The notes: generated by a model from the sequence alone, not told the origin. A stretch of DNA of 64,000 bases from Thermoanaerobacter ethanolicus JW 200 (GCF_003722315.1 NZ_CP033580.1:2508501-2572500); one strand, 5' to 3'; counted from the first letter of the stretch, positions 54,192 through 63,987 are shown. Numbers and translations: made by a program.

Positions 54192-54466
54192 TTTAAAACC
54201 CTCATAATCGCAATTATTAATAAAATAGCTATAATTCCAAAAATAATCGCATATTTTTTATATCGCAATTTTACAATATCCTTGTAATATTTTTCATGAT
54301 ATTCTATCCCTTTCTTAAAGTTACTAAATTGCAAATCTTGCTCTTTTGGCTCTCTCAAACTATTGATATACTCTATTCCATATTTTTTTATATAATACCA
54401 CTGATAGGGGCAATAAAGAAATTGATTTATCTCTGTGGCAGATATATACTTATCCTCTTTTTTCAT
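54188..54466 (-). CDS. Cas4-like nuclease, N-terminal half with membrane anchor
   Basis: The protein has 92 residues. ISATEINQFLYCPYQWYYIK and GIEYHEKYYK match the N-terminal helices of Cas4/RecB-family nucleases, including the first iron-sulfur cysteine in YCPYQ. A C-terminal transmembrane helix (YAIIFGIIAILLIIAIMRVL) ends the protein. The two halves would meet at the membrane through a helical hairpin. The ATG has AAAGGTG 8 nt upstream. Confidence 0.75.
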   Translation of the reverse strand: MKKEDKYISATEINQFLYCPYQWYYIKKYGIEYINSLREPKEQDLQFSNFKKGIEYHEKYYKDIVKLRYKKYAIIFGIIAILLIIAIMRVLK

Positions 54467-54521
54467 AATATAACACCTTTAAAAACAATATTTTTACAGA
54501 CTTATTATACCATATAAAAAA

Positions 54522-54549
54522 ACGGGGTAAAACCCATTTTTACCCCCGT
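54522..54549 (-). terminator. Terminator of the kdp operon
   Basis: ACGGGG-TAAAA and TTTTA-CCCCCGT form a strong stem, followed by T7 on the minus strand. The stop codon of the truncated kdpD is inside the stem. Confidence 0.9.
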
Positions 54550-55667
54550 GGATCGGCTACAACAAGAACATCTATAAATTTAGTACCTTTCATTATTCTT
54601 CTAACAATAGAACCCCTTATTATTTCATCAATTCTTCTTCTCACAGACTGTCCTACTACAATTTGAGTAATTGCATTTTCTTCAGCAAATTTTATTATAG
54701 CCTTAGCAGGGTCATTTGATTTGACCATGTAAAACTTTGCTTCTAATTTGTTGCACAGCATTGTGATTTCATCTAATTTTTTGAGTTTTTTATGGTCTCT
54801 TAAGTCATCATCATTGTAAACATGCAAAACAAAGAGGTCTGCTTTAAGCATTTTAGCTAACCTATAACCTCTTCGTATCAGATACTCTGCATTAAATCTC
54901 AAATTTACGCAAACCAATATCTTTTCTTGTGCTCCTTTTAATCCTATAACGTTTTTTCTATTTTTATATTCCAAAAGCCTATCGTCAACCTCATTTGCTA
55001 CTTCCCTCAATGTAAGTTCCCTTAACGCGGAAAGATTGCCAATTCTAAAAAAATTGTTAAGAGCAGTTTCAATCTTATCGGGACTATAAATCTTTCCATT
55101 TTTAAGCCTCTCTATCAAAGTCTCCGGCGAAACATCAACTACTTCTACTTCATCACATATTTCTAAAAGTTTATCAGGAATAGTTTCCCTCACCTTTACA
55201 TTAGTCATGCGGTTTATATAATCATTAAGACTTTCAAAATGTTGTATGTTGACAGCAGTCATCACACTTATGCCGTTATCTATAAGCTCCAAAACATCTT
55301 GATATCTCTTTTCATTTTTTGAACCAGGAGCATTTGTATGGGCTAATTCATCTACAACAACCACTTGAGGTTTCCTCTTTAAAATGGCTTCTAAATCCAT
55401 TTCCTTCAAGATTACACCTTTGTAATTTATTTCCTTTAAAGGAATAATCTCAAGGTCCCCTATCTGTTCCTCAGTGTCTTTTCTCCCATAGGTTTCTACA
55501 AAACCTATTACTACATCTATACCTCTTGCCTTCATTTCATTGGCATCTTGCAACATGTGATAGGTCTTGCCAACACCAGGAGCAGCACCAAGATAAATCT
55601 TCAACCTTCCCTTATTAGCTCTTTCTATTTCTCTCAAAAAATAATCAGGGGACTTCTTCGCCATCAT
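54540..55667 (-). CDS. kdpD: Truncated KdpD: sensor and Usp domains without kinase
   Basis: The protein has 375 residues against about 900 for full KdpD. It keeps the N-terminal KdpD domain (Walker A-like GAAPGVGKTYHML; VVDELAHTNAPGSKN) and the universal-stress domain (VGQSVRRRIDEIIRGS). It lacks the four transmembrane helices, the GAF-like region and the histidine kinase. Such short forms occur in other kdp operons. In Firmicutes the Usp domain of KdpD binds c-di-AMP, so it may adjust pump activity or expression. No kdpE is in the window. It is the last gene of the operon. Confidence 0.9.
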   Translation of the reverse strand: MMAKKSPDYFLREIERANKGRLKIYLGAAPGVGKTYHMLQDANEMKARGIDVVIGFVETYGRKDTEEQIGDLEIIPLKEINYKGVILKEMDLEAILKRKPQVVVVDELAHTNAPGSKNEKRYQDVLELIDNGISVMTAVNIQHFESLNDYINRMTNVKVRETIPDKLLEICDEVEVVDVSPETLIERLKNGKIYSPDKIETALNNFFRIGNLSALRELTLREVANEVDDRLLEYKNRKNVIGLKGAQEKILVCVNLRFNAEYLIRRGYRLAKMLKADLFVLHVYNDDDLRDHKKLKKLDEITMLCNKLEAKFYMVKSNDPAKAIIKFAEENAITQIVVGQSVRRRIDEIIRGSIVRRIMKGTKFIDVLVVADPRG

Positions 55668-55673
55668 ACAGCC

Positions 55674-56252
55674 TCACTTTTTATATTTCCTAATTTCCTC
55701 TAATAAGCTTAAATTTAATTTAAGCACATTTACCCGTGGTTCTCCAAAAAGGCCTAAAAATCTGCCTTCAATATTTTCATCCACAAGTTTTTTTACAACT
55801 TTTTCTGGCAAATTGTTTGCTTTAGCTACTCTTTCAACTTGTAAATATGCAGCTTCCGGAGAAATATGAGGATCTAATCCTGAAGCAGAAGAAGTAACTA
55901 TATCTGCAGGTATGTCACTTCTTTTTACTCCAGGGTTTTTCTTTAAAAACTCCTCAATATTTCTTTCCACTTCTTCTTTAAATTTAGGATTGGATAAAGC
56001 GTAATTAGTACCACCTGAAGACTCTGCATTGTAATCCACTGCAGAAGGTCTTCCCATAAACCACTTAGAATCAGTGAATTTTTGTCCAATGAGCTCGGAT
56101 CCTACTGCCTTACCATCTACTTTAATTATACTACCTTTTGCCTGATAAGGAAATATTAAATTTGCAATTGCTGTCATAATAAAAGGATATATAAGCCCTA
56201 GCAATAACATCAAGACAAGTGTAAATTTAATTGCTTTCTTAACTTCACTCAT
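55674..56252 (-). CDS. kdpC: K+-transporting ATPase subunit C
   Basis: KdpC has 192 residues, one N-terminal transmembrane helix and an outer domain that stabilises the complex. QAKGSIIKVDGKAVGSELIGQ, WFMGRPSAV, SSASGLDPHISPEAA and RFLGLFGEPRVNVLKLN are conserved. Its ATG follows GGAGG. It lies between kdpB and the truncated kdpD. Confidence 0.96.
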   Translation of the reverse strand: MSEVKKAIKFTLVLMLLLGLIYPFIMTAIANLIFPYQAKGSIIKVDGKAVGSELIGQKFTDSKWFMGRPSAVDYNAESSGGTNYALSNPKFKEEVERNIEEFLKKNPGVKRSDIPADIVTSSASGLDPHISPEAAYLQVERVAKANNLPEKVVKKLVDENIEGRFLGLFGEPRVNVLKLNLSLLEEIRKYKK

Positions 56253-56267
56253 AGCAAATCCTCCAAA

Positions 56268-58307
56268 TTAAAAGATAGAAGATATTATTAAGTCAATAAG
56301 TTTTATCCCCACAAAAGGAGCAATCAATCCTCCCAGTCCGTAAATCAGTAAATTCCTCGCCAATAACGCATTAGAACTCATTGGCCTATATTTTACTCCT
56401 CTCATAGCAATAGGAATCAAAATAGGTATTATAATGGCGTTAAATATTAAAGCTGATAATATTGCATTAGTCGGTGAGGAGAGTTTCATTATATCCAGTA
56501 CCTTTATTGATGGCAAAGTATCAGACATAATGGCAGGAAGTATCGCAAAGTATTTAGCAACGTCATTGGCAATACTAAAAGTAGTCAACGCTCCTCTCGT
56601 CATGAGAAGCTGCTTACCAATTGCTACTACTTCAATAATCTTTGTAGGGTCAGAATCAAGGTCCACCATGTTTGCAGCTTCTTTAGCAGCCATTGTACCG
56701 CTATTCATTGCAAGTCCTACATCTGCTTGGGCAAGTGCTGGTGCATCATTTGTTCCATCTCCTGTCATGGCAACAAGCCTTCCTGCCGCCTGTTCTCTTT
56801 TAATCACATTTATCTTATCCTCTGGTTTACTTTCTGCAATGAATTCGTCAACACCAGCCTCTTCTGCTATTGTTTTTGCAGTTAAAGGATTATCCCCCGT
56901 TACCATGATAGTTTTAATTCCCATCGCTCTAAGCTGTTTAAAACGCTCTTTCATACCAGGTTTTATAGTATCCTTTAAATATATTACTCCTAATACTTCT
57001 TTGTCTTTCACTACTACAAGAGGAGTCCCACCTAATAAAGATATCTTCTCAACTTCTTTATCTAAATCTTCCGGAATTTCTCCTCCTTGTTCTTTTATAT
57101 ATTCTTTCACCTTATCATAAGACCCTTTTCGCACAATAGTCCCATCTTTTAAATTTAGTCCGCTCATCCTTGTTTCTGCAGTAAATTCTATAACTTCCGC
57201 TCCATCTAAAATATCTTCCGGTACCTTTACGCCCATTTTCTTAGCTAAGTCTACTATTGACCTTCCTTCGGGAGTTAAATCTTTTAAAGAGGATACAAGG
57301 GCATAATATGTAACTTCTTCTTTTTTATGGCCGCCAACTGGTATAAAATCAGCTGCTAATCTATTTCCAAAAGTGATTGTGCCTGTTTTATCTAAAAGCA
57401 TTGTGTCGATATCTCCTGCAGCTTCTACTGCTTTTCCAGACATAGCAATTACATTAAAGCGTGTAACTCTATCCATACCTGCAATGCCTATCGCAGAAAG
57501 AAGGCCTCCAATTGTAGTTGGTATTAAGCAAACTAACAAAGCAATCAATGTAGTAGCACTTATTCTTACATGGACAAATTTAGCCATTGGGTATAGGGTC
57601 ATAACAACAATTATAAAAATTATTGTCAAACTCACTAAAACAGTAGTCAAAGCAATTTCATTAGGAGATTTCTGCCTTTTGGCTCCTTCTACCATTTTTA
57701 TCATTCTGTCTAAAAAAGATTCCCCTTCGTCAACAGTAACTTGGACTTTAATGCTATCGCTTATTACCTTTGTCCCACCAGTAACCGAGCTAAAATCACC
57801 ACCAGCTTCTTTTATAACTGGTGCAGATTCACCTGTTATTGCAGACTCATCAATCGCAGCAAGTCCCTCTATTATTTCTCCATCAGCCGGAATTATATCT
57901 CCTGCCTCACAAAGCACTATATCCCCTTTTTTAAGCTCAGAGGACTTAACCATTTTTATGCTTCCATCACTTTTAATGAGTTTTGCCATAGTCTCTTTTT
58001 TTGTCTTTTTAAGGGTATCTGCTTGAGCTTTCCCTCTTCCTTCTGCCAGTGCTTCTGCAAAATTAGCAAAAAGCACTGTTACAAACAATATAAAAGTGAT
58101 TAAAGCGTTATATCCCACTTCGTCGTAAGTACTTCCAAAATAAGTAGGAAATATTGTAGCCAACAGTGTAATAAACATACCTACCTCTACCACAAACATC
58201 ACAGGATTTTTATACATTTTAAGAGGATTAAGTTTCAAAAAAGAGTTTTTGATAGCACCTAATACAATTTCTCTACTCATCGTTTTTATTTCTTTTTTTC
58301 TTTTCAT
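56268..58307 (-). CDS. kdpB: K+-transporting P-type ATPase subunit B
   Basis: KdpB is the catalytic subunit of the high-affinity potassium pump, 679 residues. The phosphorylated Asp is in [13 protein letters not shown]. The actuator loop is ITGESAPV, and [18 protein letters not shown] and TVTGD-type [13 protein letters not shown] belong to the P and N domains. The transmembrane segment with [17 protein letters not shown] carries the conserved proline. The ATG has GGTAACG upstream, just past kdpA. Confidence 0.97.
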   Translation of the reverse strand: MKRKKEIKTMSREIVLGAIKNSFLKLNPLKMYKNPVMFVVEVGMFITLLATIFPTYFGSTYDEVGYNALITFILFVTVLFANFAEALAEGRGKAQADTLKKTKKETMAKLIKSDGSIKMVKSSELKKGDIVLCEAGDIIPADGEIIEGLAAIDESAITGESAPVIKEAGGDFSSVTGGTKVISDSIKVQVTVDEGESFLDRMIKMVEGAKRQKSPNEIALTTVLVSLTIIFIIVVMTLYPMAKFVHVRISATTLIALLVCLIPTTIGGLLSAIGIAGMDRVTRFNVIAMSGKAVEAAGDIDTMLLDKTGTITFGNRLAADFIPVGGHKKEEVTYYALVSSLKDLTPEGRSIVDLAKKMGVKVPEDILDGAEVIEFTAETRMSGLNLKDGTIVRKGSYDKVKEYIKEQGGEIPEDLDKEVEKISLLGGTPLVVVKDKEVLGVIYLKDTIKPGMKERFKQLRAMGIKTIMVTGDNPLTAKTIAEEAGVDEFIAESKPEDKINVIKREQAAGRLVAMTGDGTNDAPALAQADVGLAMNSGTMAAKEAANMVDLDSDPTKIIEVVAIGKQLLMTRGALTTFSIANDVAKYFAILPAIMSDTLPSIKVLDIMKLSSPTNAILSALIFNAIIIPILIPIAMRGVKYRPMSSNALLARNLLIYGLGGLIAPFVGIKLIDLIISSIF

Positions 58308-58322
58308 AAAGCGTTACCTCCA

Positions 58323-60008
58323 TTACGTCATGCTCAAAAACTCAGAAATAGGTCCTAATATTATCGCTGGGAAGAAAGTAAGAGCTCCTACAATTACAAC
58401 AATCGCTATAAAAATTGCTCCAAACAAAGCATTGTCTGTTCTAAAAGTACCTGGCGATGGCGGTGCAGGAATTTTCTCCGCCATAGAACCTGCAACAGCT
58501 AACATAAGAATAATGGTTATATATCTTCCAAAGAACATAACTAAACCTGTCATTATATTCATAAACACAGTGTTTCCTATAAATCCTGCAAATTCAGAAC
58601 CATTATTTGCCGCCGCAGAAGAAAACTCATACAAAACTTGTGTAAGTCCATGGTACAGTGGATTCGTTACAGAAGAAGCTCCCACTTTTAGCATCACTGT
58701 CAAAGCAGATGAAAAAAGTATCAAAAAAGGGTGAACCAATATTGCAAGGGCTATAAGTTTTATCTCTTTAGTTTCAATTTTTCTTCCTAAATATTCTGGA
58801 GTTCTTCCTACCATAAGCCCTGTCAAAAATACCGTCAATATTGTATACATTATTATATTCTGAAGTCCTGCTCCATCTCCTCCAAAAATGGTATTTAACA
58901 TCATGAGGATAAGCGGCACTGCTCCTCCTAAAGGTGTATAAGAATCGTGCATGCTGTCAACAGAACCTGTTGTAAAAGCAGTAGTCACAGTCGCAAATAG
59001 TGAAGATTGTGAGACTCCAAAGCGAACTTCTTTTCCTTCATAATTTCCATAAGGCGTACCATCAATATGTAATTTCGAATAAGCCACTCCTGGATGACTT
59101 TCCGCATAAACTGCTCCAACAGCCAAAAGAATAAAAATCACAAACAAGGAAATGTATAATACCAAAGCGTGTTTTTTATTGTTTATCATTAACCCATAAG
59201 TGTAAATTAAAGATGCAGGTAAAAGCATCATAAGAAGCATCTCAATCATATTGGTAAGCCAAGTAGGATTTTCAAATGGGTGAGAAGAATTCGCCTCAAA
59301 AAATCCACCGCCATTTGTTCCTAAGTGTTTAATTGACTCTAATACAGCTACGGGACCTGTTATAATAGTTTGCTTACCACCTTCTAATGTATCCACAACT
59401 ACTTTCCCAGCAAAAGTTTGAGGAACTCCTTGCCATACTAATATAAGAGTGACAATTGCAGAGATAGGAAGCAGAAGCCTTACTACTACTCTTACAAAAT
59501 CTGCATAAAAATTTCCCAATCCATCTGTTTTTCTGCTAAGTCCTCTCATTATAGCTGCTGCAGTCGCTAACCCTGAAGCCGCAGAAGTAAACATCAAAAA
59601 TACTATTACGATCATTTGGCTTAAAAAAGTTACGCCATTTTCCCCAGCATAGTGTTGAAGGTTTGTATTTGTCGTAAAGCTTATTGCCGTGTTAAAAGCA
59701 AGAGAAGACTCCATGTTTTTAACTCCAGTAGGATTTAAAGGCAAAAATCTTTGTATTCGCAATATAATATACCCAATTATCATCATTACCGTATTAACAA
59801 GCAAAAAGGACAATGCATATTTTTTCCAGCTCATTTCTTCTTCTGCATTGATCCCTGAAAGTTTATATATAAAATTTTCTACAGGTAAAAAAACTTTGTC
59901 CAATTTCATCGGTTTATACTCAAATATTTTGTACATATAAGTCCCAACTGGTTTAGTTAAAAGAACTACAACCAATATCATAGTAAAAAGTTCTATATTC
60001 GAATACAT
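58323..60008 (-). CDS. kdpA: K+-transporting ATPase subunit A
   Basis: KdpA is the potassium-selective channel-like subunit, 561 residues with ten helices. Selectivity-filter-like segments include TNTNLQHYAG, LGTNGGGFFEANSSHPFENPT and FTTGSVDSMHDS, with AAANNGSEFAGF in the fourth repeat. It is the first large gene of kdpFABC and has a GGGAGG site 7 nt before the ATG. Confidence 0.97.
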   Translation of the reverse strand: MYSNIELFTMILVVVLLTKPVGTYMYKIFEYKPMKLDKVFLPVENFIYKLSGINAEEEMSWKKYALSFLLVNTVMMIIGYIILRIQRFLPLNPTGVKNMESSLAFNTAISFTTNTNLQHYAGENGVTFLSQMIVIVFLMFTSAASGLATAAAIMRGLSRKTDGLGNFYADFVRVVVRLLLPISAIVTLILVWQGVPQTFAGKVVVDTLEGGKQTIITGPVAVLESIKHLGTNGGGFFEANSSHPFENPTWLTNMIEMLLMMLLPASLIYTYGLMINNKKHALVLYISLFVIFILLAVGAVYAESHPGVAYSKLHIDGTPYGNYEGKEVRFGVSQSSLFATVTTAFTTGSVDSMHDSYTPLGGAVPLILMMLNTIFGGDGAGLQNIIMYTILTVFLTGLMVGRTPEYLGRKIETKEIKLIALAILVHPFLILFSSALTVMLKVGASSVTNPLYHGLTQVLYEFSSAAANNGSEFAGFIGNTVFMNIMTGLVMFFGRYITIILMLAVAGSMAEKIPAPPSPGTFRTDNALFGAIFIAIVVIVGALTFFPAIILGPISEFLSMT

Positions 60009-60021
60009 GCACTTTCCTCCC

Positions 60022-60099
60022 TTAAAATTCTTCCGGATGTATTAAAGCATAAAACAAATAAAGGAGTAAAAGAAAAAAAACCACATACAATAAGGCCAC
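60022..60099 (-). CDS. kdpF: KdpF, small subunit of the potassium pump
   Basis: A 25-residue hydrophobic peptide from a GTG at 60099 (or a TTG three codons later), with the KdpF hallmark YLFYALIHPEEF at the end. It stabilises KdpFABC in other bacteria. It ends 13 bp before kdpA. Confidence 0.85.
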   Translation of the reverse strand: MALLYVVFFLLLLYLFYALIHPEEF

Positions 60100-60101
60100 C
60101 T

Positions 60102-60215
60102 TTAATACACCCCTACTTCATAAGAATTAGCTTCTACCAAATCACAACACCATTTAACTATTCCTTTTACAACATAGTACAATGTTACAAATCCTAATAG
60201 AATTATAAAATCCAT
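60102..60215 (-). CDS. Tiny membrane protein upstream of kdpF, 37 residues
   Basis: ATG at 60215 follows AGAGGTGAAGGAG. The frame encodes one hydrophobic helix (FIILLGFVTLYYVVKGIV), then WCCDLVEANSYEVGVY. It ends 2 bp before the kdpF start. I recognise no family. Position and strong ribosome site support translation, and it may be an accessory subunit or a leader peptide. Confidence 0.55.
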   Translation of the reverse strand: MDFIILLGFVTLYYVVKGIVKWCCDLVEANSYEVGVY

Positions 60216-60273
60216 ATTCTCCTTCACCTCTAATTATTATTATCGATTTTTTATAAAAATATTAAATTTAAAC

Positions 60274-60339
60274 ATAAAAAGCCCGCACTCTTTCTTTATG
60301 AGGCGGACTACATGACAACACTTTTACATATTGCCATGT
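60274..60339 (-). promoter_or_regulatory. Structured leader with possible attenuator before kdp
   Basis: Two stems occur in series on the minus strand. The first is ACATGGCAA with TTGTCATGT (60331-60339 and 60310-60318). The second is AGTCCGC with GCGGGCT (60303-60309 and 60280-60286), followed by TTTTTAT. The second looks like a terminator. No known c-di-AMP (ydaO) riboswitch signature was seen. Confidence 0.5.
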
Positions 60340-60372
60340 CTTCCATCATTTTTGTTAATTTATTTACTATTC

Positions 60373-60400
60373 ATTGTACCATATATATTATATTATTCAA
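60373..60400 (-). promoter_or_regulatory. Promoter of the kdp operon
   Basis: TTGAAT (60395-60400), a 16-bp spacer and TACAAT (60373-60378) with a TGG extension. The leader would be about 150 nt. Confidence 0.6.
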
Positions 60401-60548
60401 CTCAATAAACATCAAAAAGACTTTTTCGCCTTTAAATCCTTTTTTGCGCAAAAAAATAGGATGTAAAGCGTTACAACTATTGTATACTATGTAATCTATC
60501 ACTTTACATCACTTTCCAATTGTTTTTATAAAAGCGCAAAAAGAAATT
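60401..60548. other. Intergenic region upstream of kdp with inverted repeat
   Basis: GATGTAAAG (60460-60468) and CTTTACATC (60502-60510) form a perfect 9-bp inverted pair 33 bp apart, about 60-110 bp upstream of the kdp promoter. They could be activator sites. No ORF is supported. Confidence 0.35.
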
Positions 60549-62879
60549 TTATTTTTGTATAATACTTTTAATTTCATTTTCATACATTGAAAATAGCTCT
60601 TCAGCTCTCTCTTTTGTAGGAGCTTCTATATAAATATTACAAGCAGGTAATTCATAATCCGGTACTACTAACACCCATGAATCTTCTTTATTAAACTTTA
60701 AACCATCTAAAAATTCTGCCCCTTCATCAGCCTTTTCAAAAAGCATTCTTATTATTTTCCCTTTATCTCTCCAATCGCATTTTATACTTTTGGATATTCT
60801 ATATCTTAAAGGAAAACTATCTTTTATAGAGGAAAGTTTTTGAGAGGTATGTTGTAAGTATTCTAAAAGGTCTAGTAAAAAACTAAAGCCGTCAAAATCT
60901 AAATTAATCTGTAGGTCTTTTTCTATACCTTCCTTCGACACTATTGTTTTCATTCTATCTTTATGAGAAATTTTGCTGCTTACAGTCTCAATTGCAAATT
61001 CCTTCGCAAATTCTGTCAAATATTTGGAACTATCAAAAGGAAGTACAAATTTTTTAACCCCTTGCTCTTTAGCAATTAACATTCTTATAAACTCAAGTTC
61101 ATCTTCATCAAATTCTCTTCCCTTTTCGTCGTAGAGTTTAACTTTTTCTCCATTTTTATAAAAAAGTACCCCTACATCATAAGACTCCTCTGCTATAAAA
61201 AACTCATTTTTACCTATGGCTTCTAATAGCAGTTTTGTTTTTTCATTGTAAGGTTTAATTTTAAAACTTTTATATGCAGTCCTTTTTTCAAAAAGAAAGT
61301 TAAGATAATCGTTGTTTATATCAATTTCTCTTATAGGTTTTAAATTTTTCCCATCAACTCGTTCAATATCATATACTCTCAATTTGTTCTCTATTTTCTT
61401 TTCTAAGTTTCTATCGATATCACACCCTTCTTTATCGAGAAACAAAATCCTTAAATTTCCTTCTTCTTCCTCTACATAGATTCCTCCTCCACACTTATTT
61501 TTCTTAATTCCATATCTTAAAGTTGGTAAAAGAGTATTATTGACTTTTAAGACCTCACAACCACCAGATACAAGCCCAAAACTTATTAAATCGCTTATAA
61601 ATTGAGATACAATATCCCCATCGTGTCCTACCAACACACTGCTATTCACTATATTTCCAAAAACTTCTCCAATTTCAACTGCAATTTGAGGAGTAATATC
61701 CTCATTAAAAACTCCTTTAATCCCCCTATACCCAAAAGTCAAAGGCTTCCTTCCATTCCCCCACACTACATCTTTTGTGATCACAGAGCCCTCATCTATT
61801 ATTTTATAGGGCCATATTTTTACCTCTGGCTTTATTTCAGCAAAGGATTTTATTTTACAACTCTCCCCTATAACACTGTTTTCAAAAATTCGGACATTAT
61901 TGCCGATTCTCACTCTATTGCAAACTACACAACCCCTTAATTCACAATTTTTATCTACAATTATTTCATCCCACAATACAGCATTTTTTAAACTGCTCCC
62001 TTTCTTTATATAGTTATTTTTACCAATTATTACGTTAGGTCCTACAACAGCGTTAGCTTCAATTATTGCATTGTCTCCTATAATCACAGGAGGGATGATT
62101 TTAGCTTCAGGAGAAATTGTAACATTTTTACCTATTACCTTTCCCTTTTTAAGTAACTTATCTTTATATCCTAAATCTACTCTTCCTTCTAAAATATCAA
62201 AATGACTAGTGATGTATTGATTGGTATTTCCTATATCACACCAATATCCTCCTGTAATATAACCGTACATTGGAATATCATTTTTCAACAACATAGGAAA
62301 TAAATCTTTACTAAAATCAAAAGGCTTATCTTGAGGTATAAACTCCAATATTTCTGGTTCTATTATGTATATACCCGTATTTACTGTATCGCTAAACACT
62401 TCTCCCCAAGAAGGTTTCTCTAAAAATTTTTTTATTTTGCCTTCCTCATCCACAATCACAACACCATATTCCAACGGCACATCTACTCTTGTCAAAATAA
62501 GAGTAACTTTTGCCCCTTTCTTTCTGTGAAACTCATAAGCTTCTTTTATATTAACATCAGTAATTACATCTCCGCTCATAACAATAAAAGTATCATTTAG
62601 AAAGTCTCTAGCATTTTTGACACTGCCTGCCGTCCCTAACGGCTTATCCTCTATATAAAACTTTATTTCATCCCCATATTCTTCTTCTAAATATTTTTTA
62701 ATCTTTTGAGGCAAGTAAAAAAGCGTAACAGCTAAATCTTTGATTCCATATTTGTGTAAGTGTTCCACTATATGCTTTATCGCAGGTTTATTTGCAACAG
62801 GTACCATAGGCTTAGGTATATCGGCTGTTAAAGGTCTTAGTCTACTTCCTTCTCCACCCGCCATGATTATCCCTTTCAT
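60549..62879 (-). CDS. Sugar-nucleotidyltransferase with degenerate phosphohexomutase domain
   Basis: The protein has 776 residues. Residues 1-230 form an NDP-sugar pyrophosphorylase domain (MAGGEGSRLRPLT, KPMVPVANKPAI, VMSGDVITD). Next is a left-handed beta-helix of hexapeptide repeats (about 250-360). Residues about 380-770 resemble phosphomannomutase, but the catalytic serine loop TASHNP reads YVEEEEG, the metal loop DGDADR reads YKNGEK and the phosphate loop RPSGTEP reads VPDYELP. The mutase half is therefore probably inactive. It likely makes GDP-mannose or a related NDP-sugar; the substrate is not certain. Start ATG 62879. Confidence 0.85.
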   Translation of the reverse strand: MKGIIMAGGEGSRLRPLTADIPKPMVPVANKPAIKHIVEHLHKYGIKDLAVTLFYLPQKIKKYLEEEYGDEIKFYIEDKPLGTAGSVKNARDFLNDTFIVMSGDVITDVNIKEAYEFHRKKGAKVTLILTRVDVPLEYGVVIVDEEGKIKKFLEKPSWGEVFSDTVNTGIYIIEPEILEFIPQDKPFDFSKDLFPMLLKNDIPMYGYITGGYWCDIGNTNQYITSHFDILEGRVDLGYKDKLLKKGKVIGKNVTISPEAKIIPPVIIGDNAIIEANAVVGPNVIIGKNNYIKKGSSLKNAVLWDEIIVDKNCELRGCVVCNRVRIGNNVRIFENSVIGESCKIKSFAEIKPEVKIWPYKIIDEGSVITKDVVWGNGRKPLTFGYRGIKGVFNEDITPQIAVEIGEVFGNIVNSSVLVGHDGDIVSQFISDLISFGLVSGGCEVLKVNNTLLPTLRYGIKKNKCGGGIYVEEEEGNLRILFLDKEGCDIDRNLEKKIENKLRVYDIERVDGKNLKPIREIDINNDYLNFLFEKRTAYKSFKIKPYNEKTKLLLEAIGKNEFFIAEESYDVGVLFYKNGEKVKLYDEKGREFDEDELEFIRMLIAKEQGVKKFVLPFDSSKYLTEFAKEFAIETVSSKISHKDRMKTIVSKEGIEKDLQINLDFDGFSFLLDLLEYLQHTSQKLSSIKDSFPLRYRISKSIKCDWRDKGKIIRMLFEKADEGAEFLDGLKFNKEDSWVLVVPDYELPACNIYIEAPTKERAEELFSMYENEIKSIIQK

Positions 62880-63006
62880 CCAACCACCTCTAAAAAATAT
62901 TATTAATCCCTAATTCTTAGTGTTTTTTATTTAATGAAAAATTATTCATTTTAAGACATTGGCAACATAAAATTGAAATAGGAAAGGACTTTGCGGGGGA
63001 GTAAAA

Positions 63007-63933
63007 ATGATAATCTCTTTAATATATTTCGCGGCAGGAATAGGAATATTTATTTGGGGAATTTTTACTTTAACAAGGGGATTAAAGGTCTTCTCACACC
63101 AAAAAATTTCTCAAATTATTAACAATTTTGCAAGCAATTTATTAAAATCAATAATAATAGGTTTTTTTATAACCTTAATTATTCAAAGCAGTAGCATGGT
63201 AACTGTAATCGCAGTAACAATGGCAGGAGCAGAGCTTTTAACTCTTAAAAGCGCAGCAGGTATAATTATAGGTTCTAATATTGGAACTACTATTGCCGTG
63301 CAGCTTTACGCATTTAATCTGTTTAAAATAGCCCCTTATTTAGTTTTTATAGGTTCTGTACTACATTTCCAAAATTGCAATACTAAATTAAAATTTGTAG
63401 GAAATGTATTTTTAGGATTTGGATTAGTATTTTATGGTCTTAAGATAATGGAACTGGCTACAATGCCTCTTAAAAAAAATTCTAACTTCGAGCTTATTAG
63501 TGCTAATCTTTCAAATCCTTTCTGGGGAATTCTTGCTGGAATAATCACAGCATTAATCCTTCAATCAAGTAATGTAGGTATAGCAACACTACAAGTTTTG
63601 GTCTCCTCTCAACTAATAACCTTGCCTCAAGCATTGCCAATAATATATGGTTTAAATATTGGAACTTGCTCAGAGGCTATCATACTGAGCTTTGCCTCTA
63701 ACAAAGAAGGGAAAAAAATAGCTCTCTTTAACATTTTTCTTAATATAGGGGGCACTATACTCTTTTTGCCTTTTACAAATTTTTTTGCAGAGTTTTTGAA
63801 ACTCATCTCCCCCCACAATCCTTTAAGACAGGTGGCAAACGCCCACACATTTTTTAATCTTTTTTCTGCACTTTTGATAATTCCTTTTCTTAAGCAACTT
63901 TTTGTTTTAATAGATAAATTAGTAAATAAATAA
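63007..63933 (+). CDS. Na/Pi cotransporter family protein (PF02690)
   Basis: The protein has 308 residues with eight or so helices in two inverted halves. The QSS signature occurs twice (IIQSSSMVTVIAVTMAGAE; ILQSSNVGIATLQVLV), as in NptA/YjbB-type phosphate or sodium-coupled exporters. The C-terminal PhoU-like domain found in many members is missing, so this is a short version. The ATG follows GGGGG. The gene is divergent from the nucleotidyltransferase gene. Confidence 0.88.
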   Translation: MIISLIYFAAGIGIFIWGIFTLTRGLKVFSHQKISQIINNFASNLLKSIIIGFFITLIIQSSSMVTVIAVTMAGAELLTLKSAAGIIIGSNIGTTIAVQLYAFNLFKIAPYLVFIGSVLHFQNCNTKLKFVGNVFLGFGLVFYGLKIMELATMPLKKNSNFELISANLSNPFWGILAGIITALILQSSNVGIATLQVLVSSQLITLPQALPIIYGLNIGTCSEAIILSFASNKEGKKIALFNIFLNIGGTILFLPFTNFFAEFLKLISPHNPLRQVANAHTFFNLFSALLIIPFLKQLFVLIDKLVNK

Positions 63934-63987
63934 AAAATTCAATTAATAGGAATCCTAATATTAAAGTTTATTTTCAAGGTGGTAACA

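Noticed and set aside
60303-60494. 60-codon plus-strand ORF upstream of kdp
   Set aside because: It lacks a ribosome site, is antisense to the kdp leader and promoter, and has no recognisable protein pattern.
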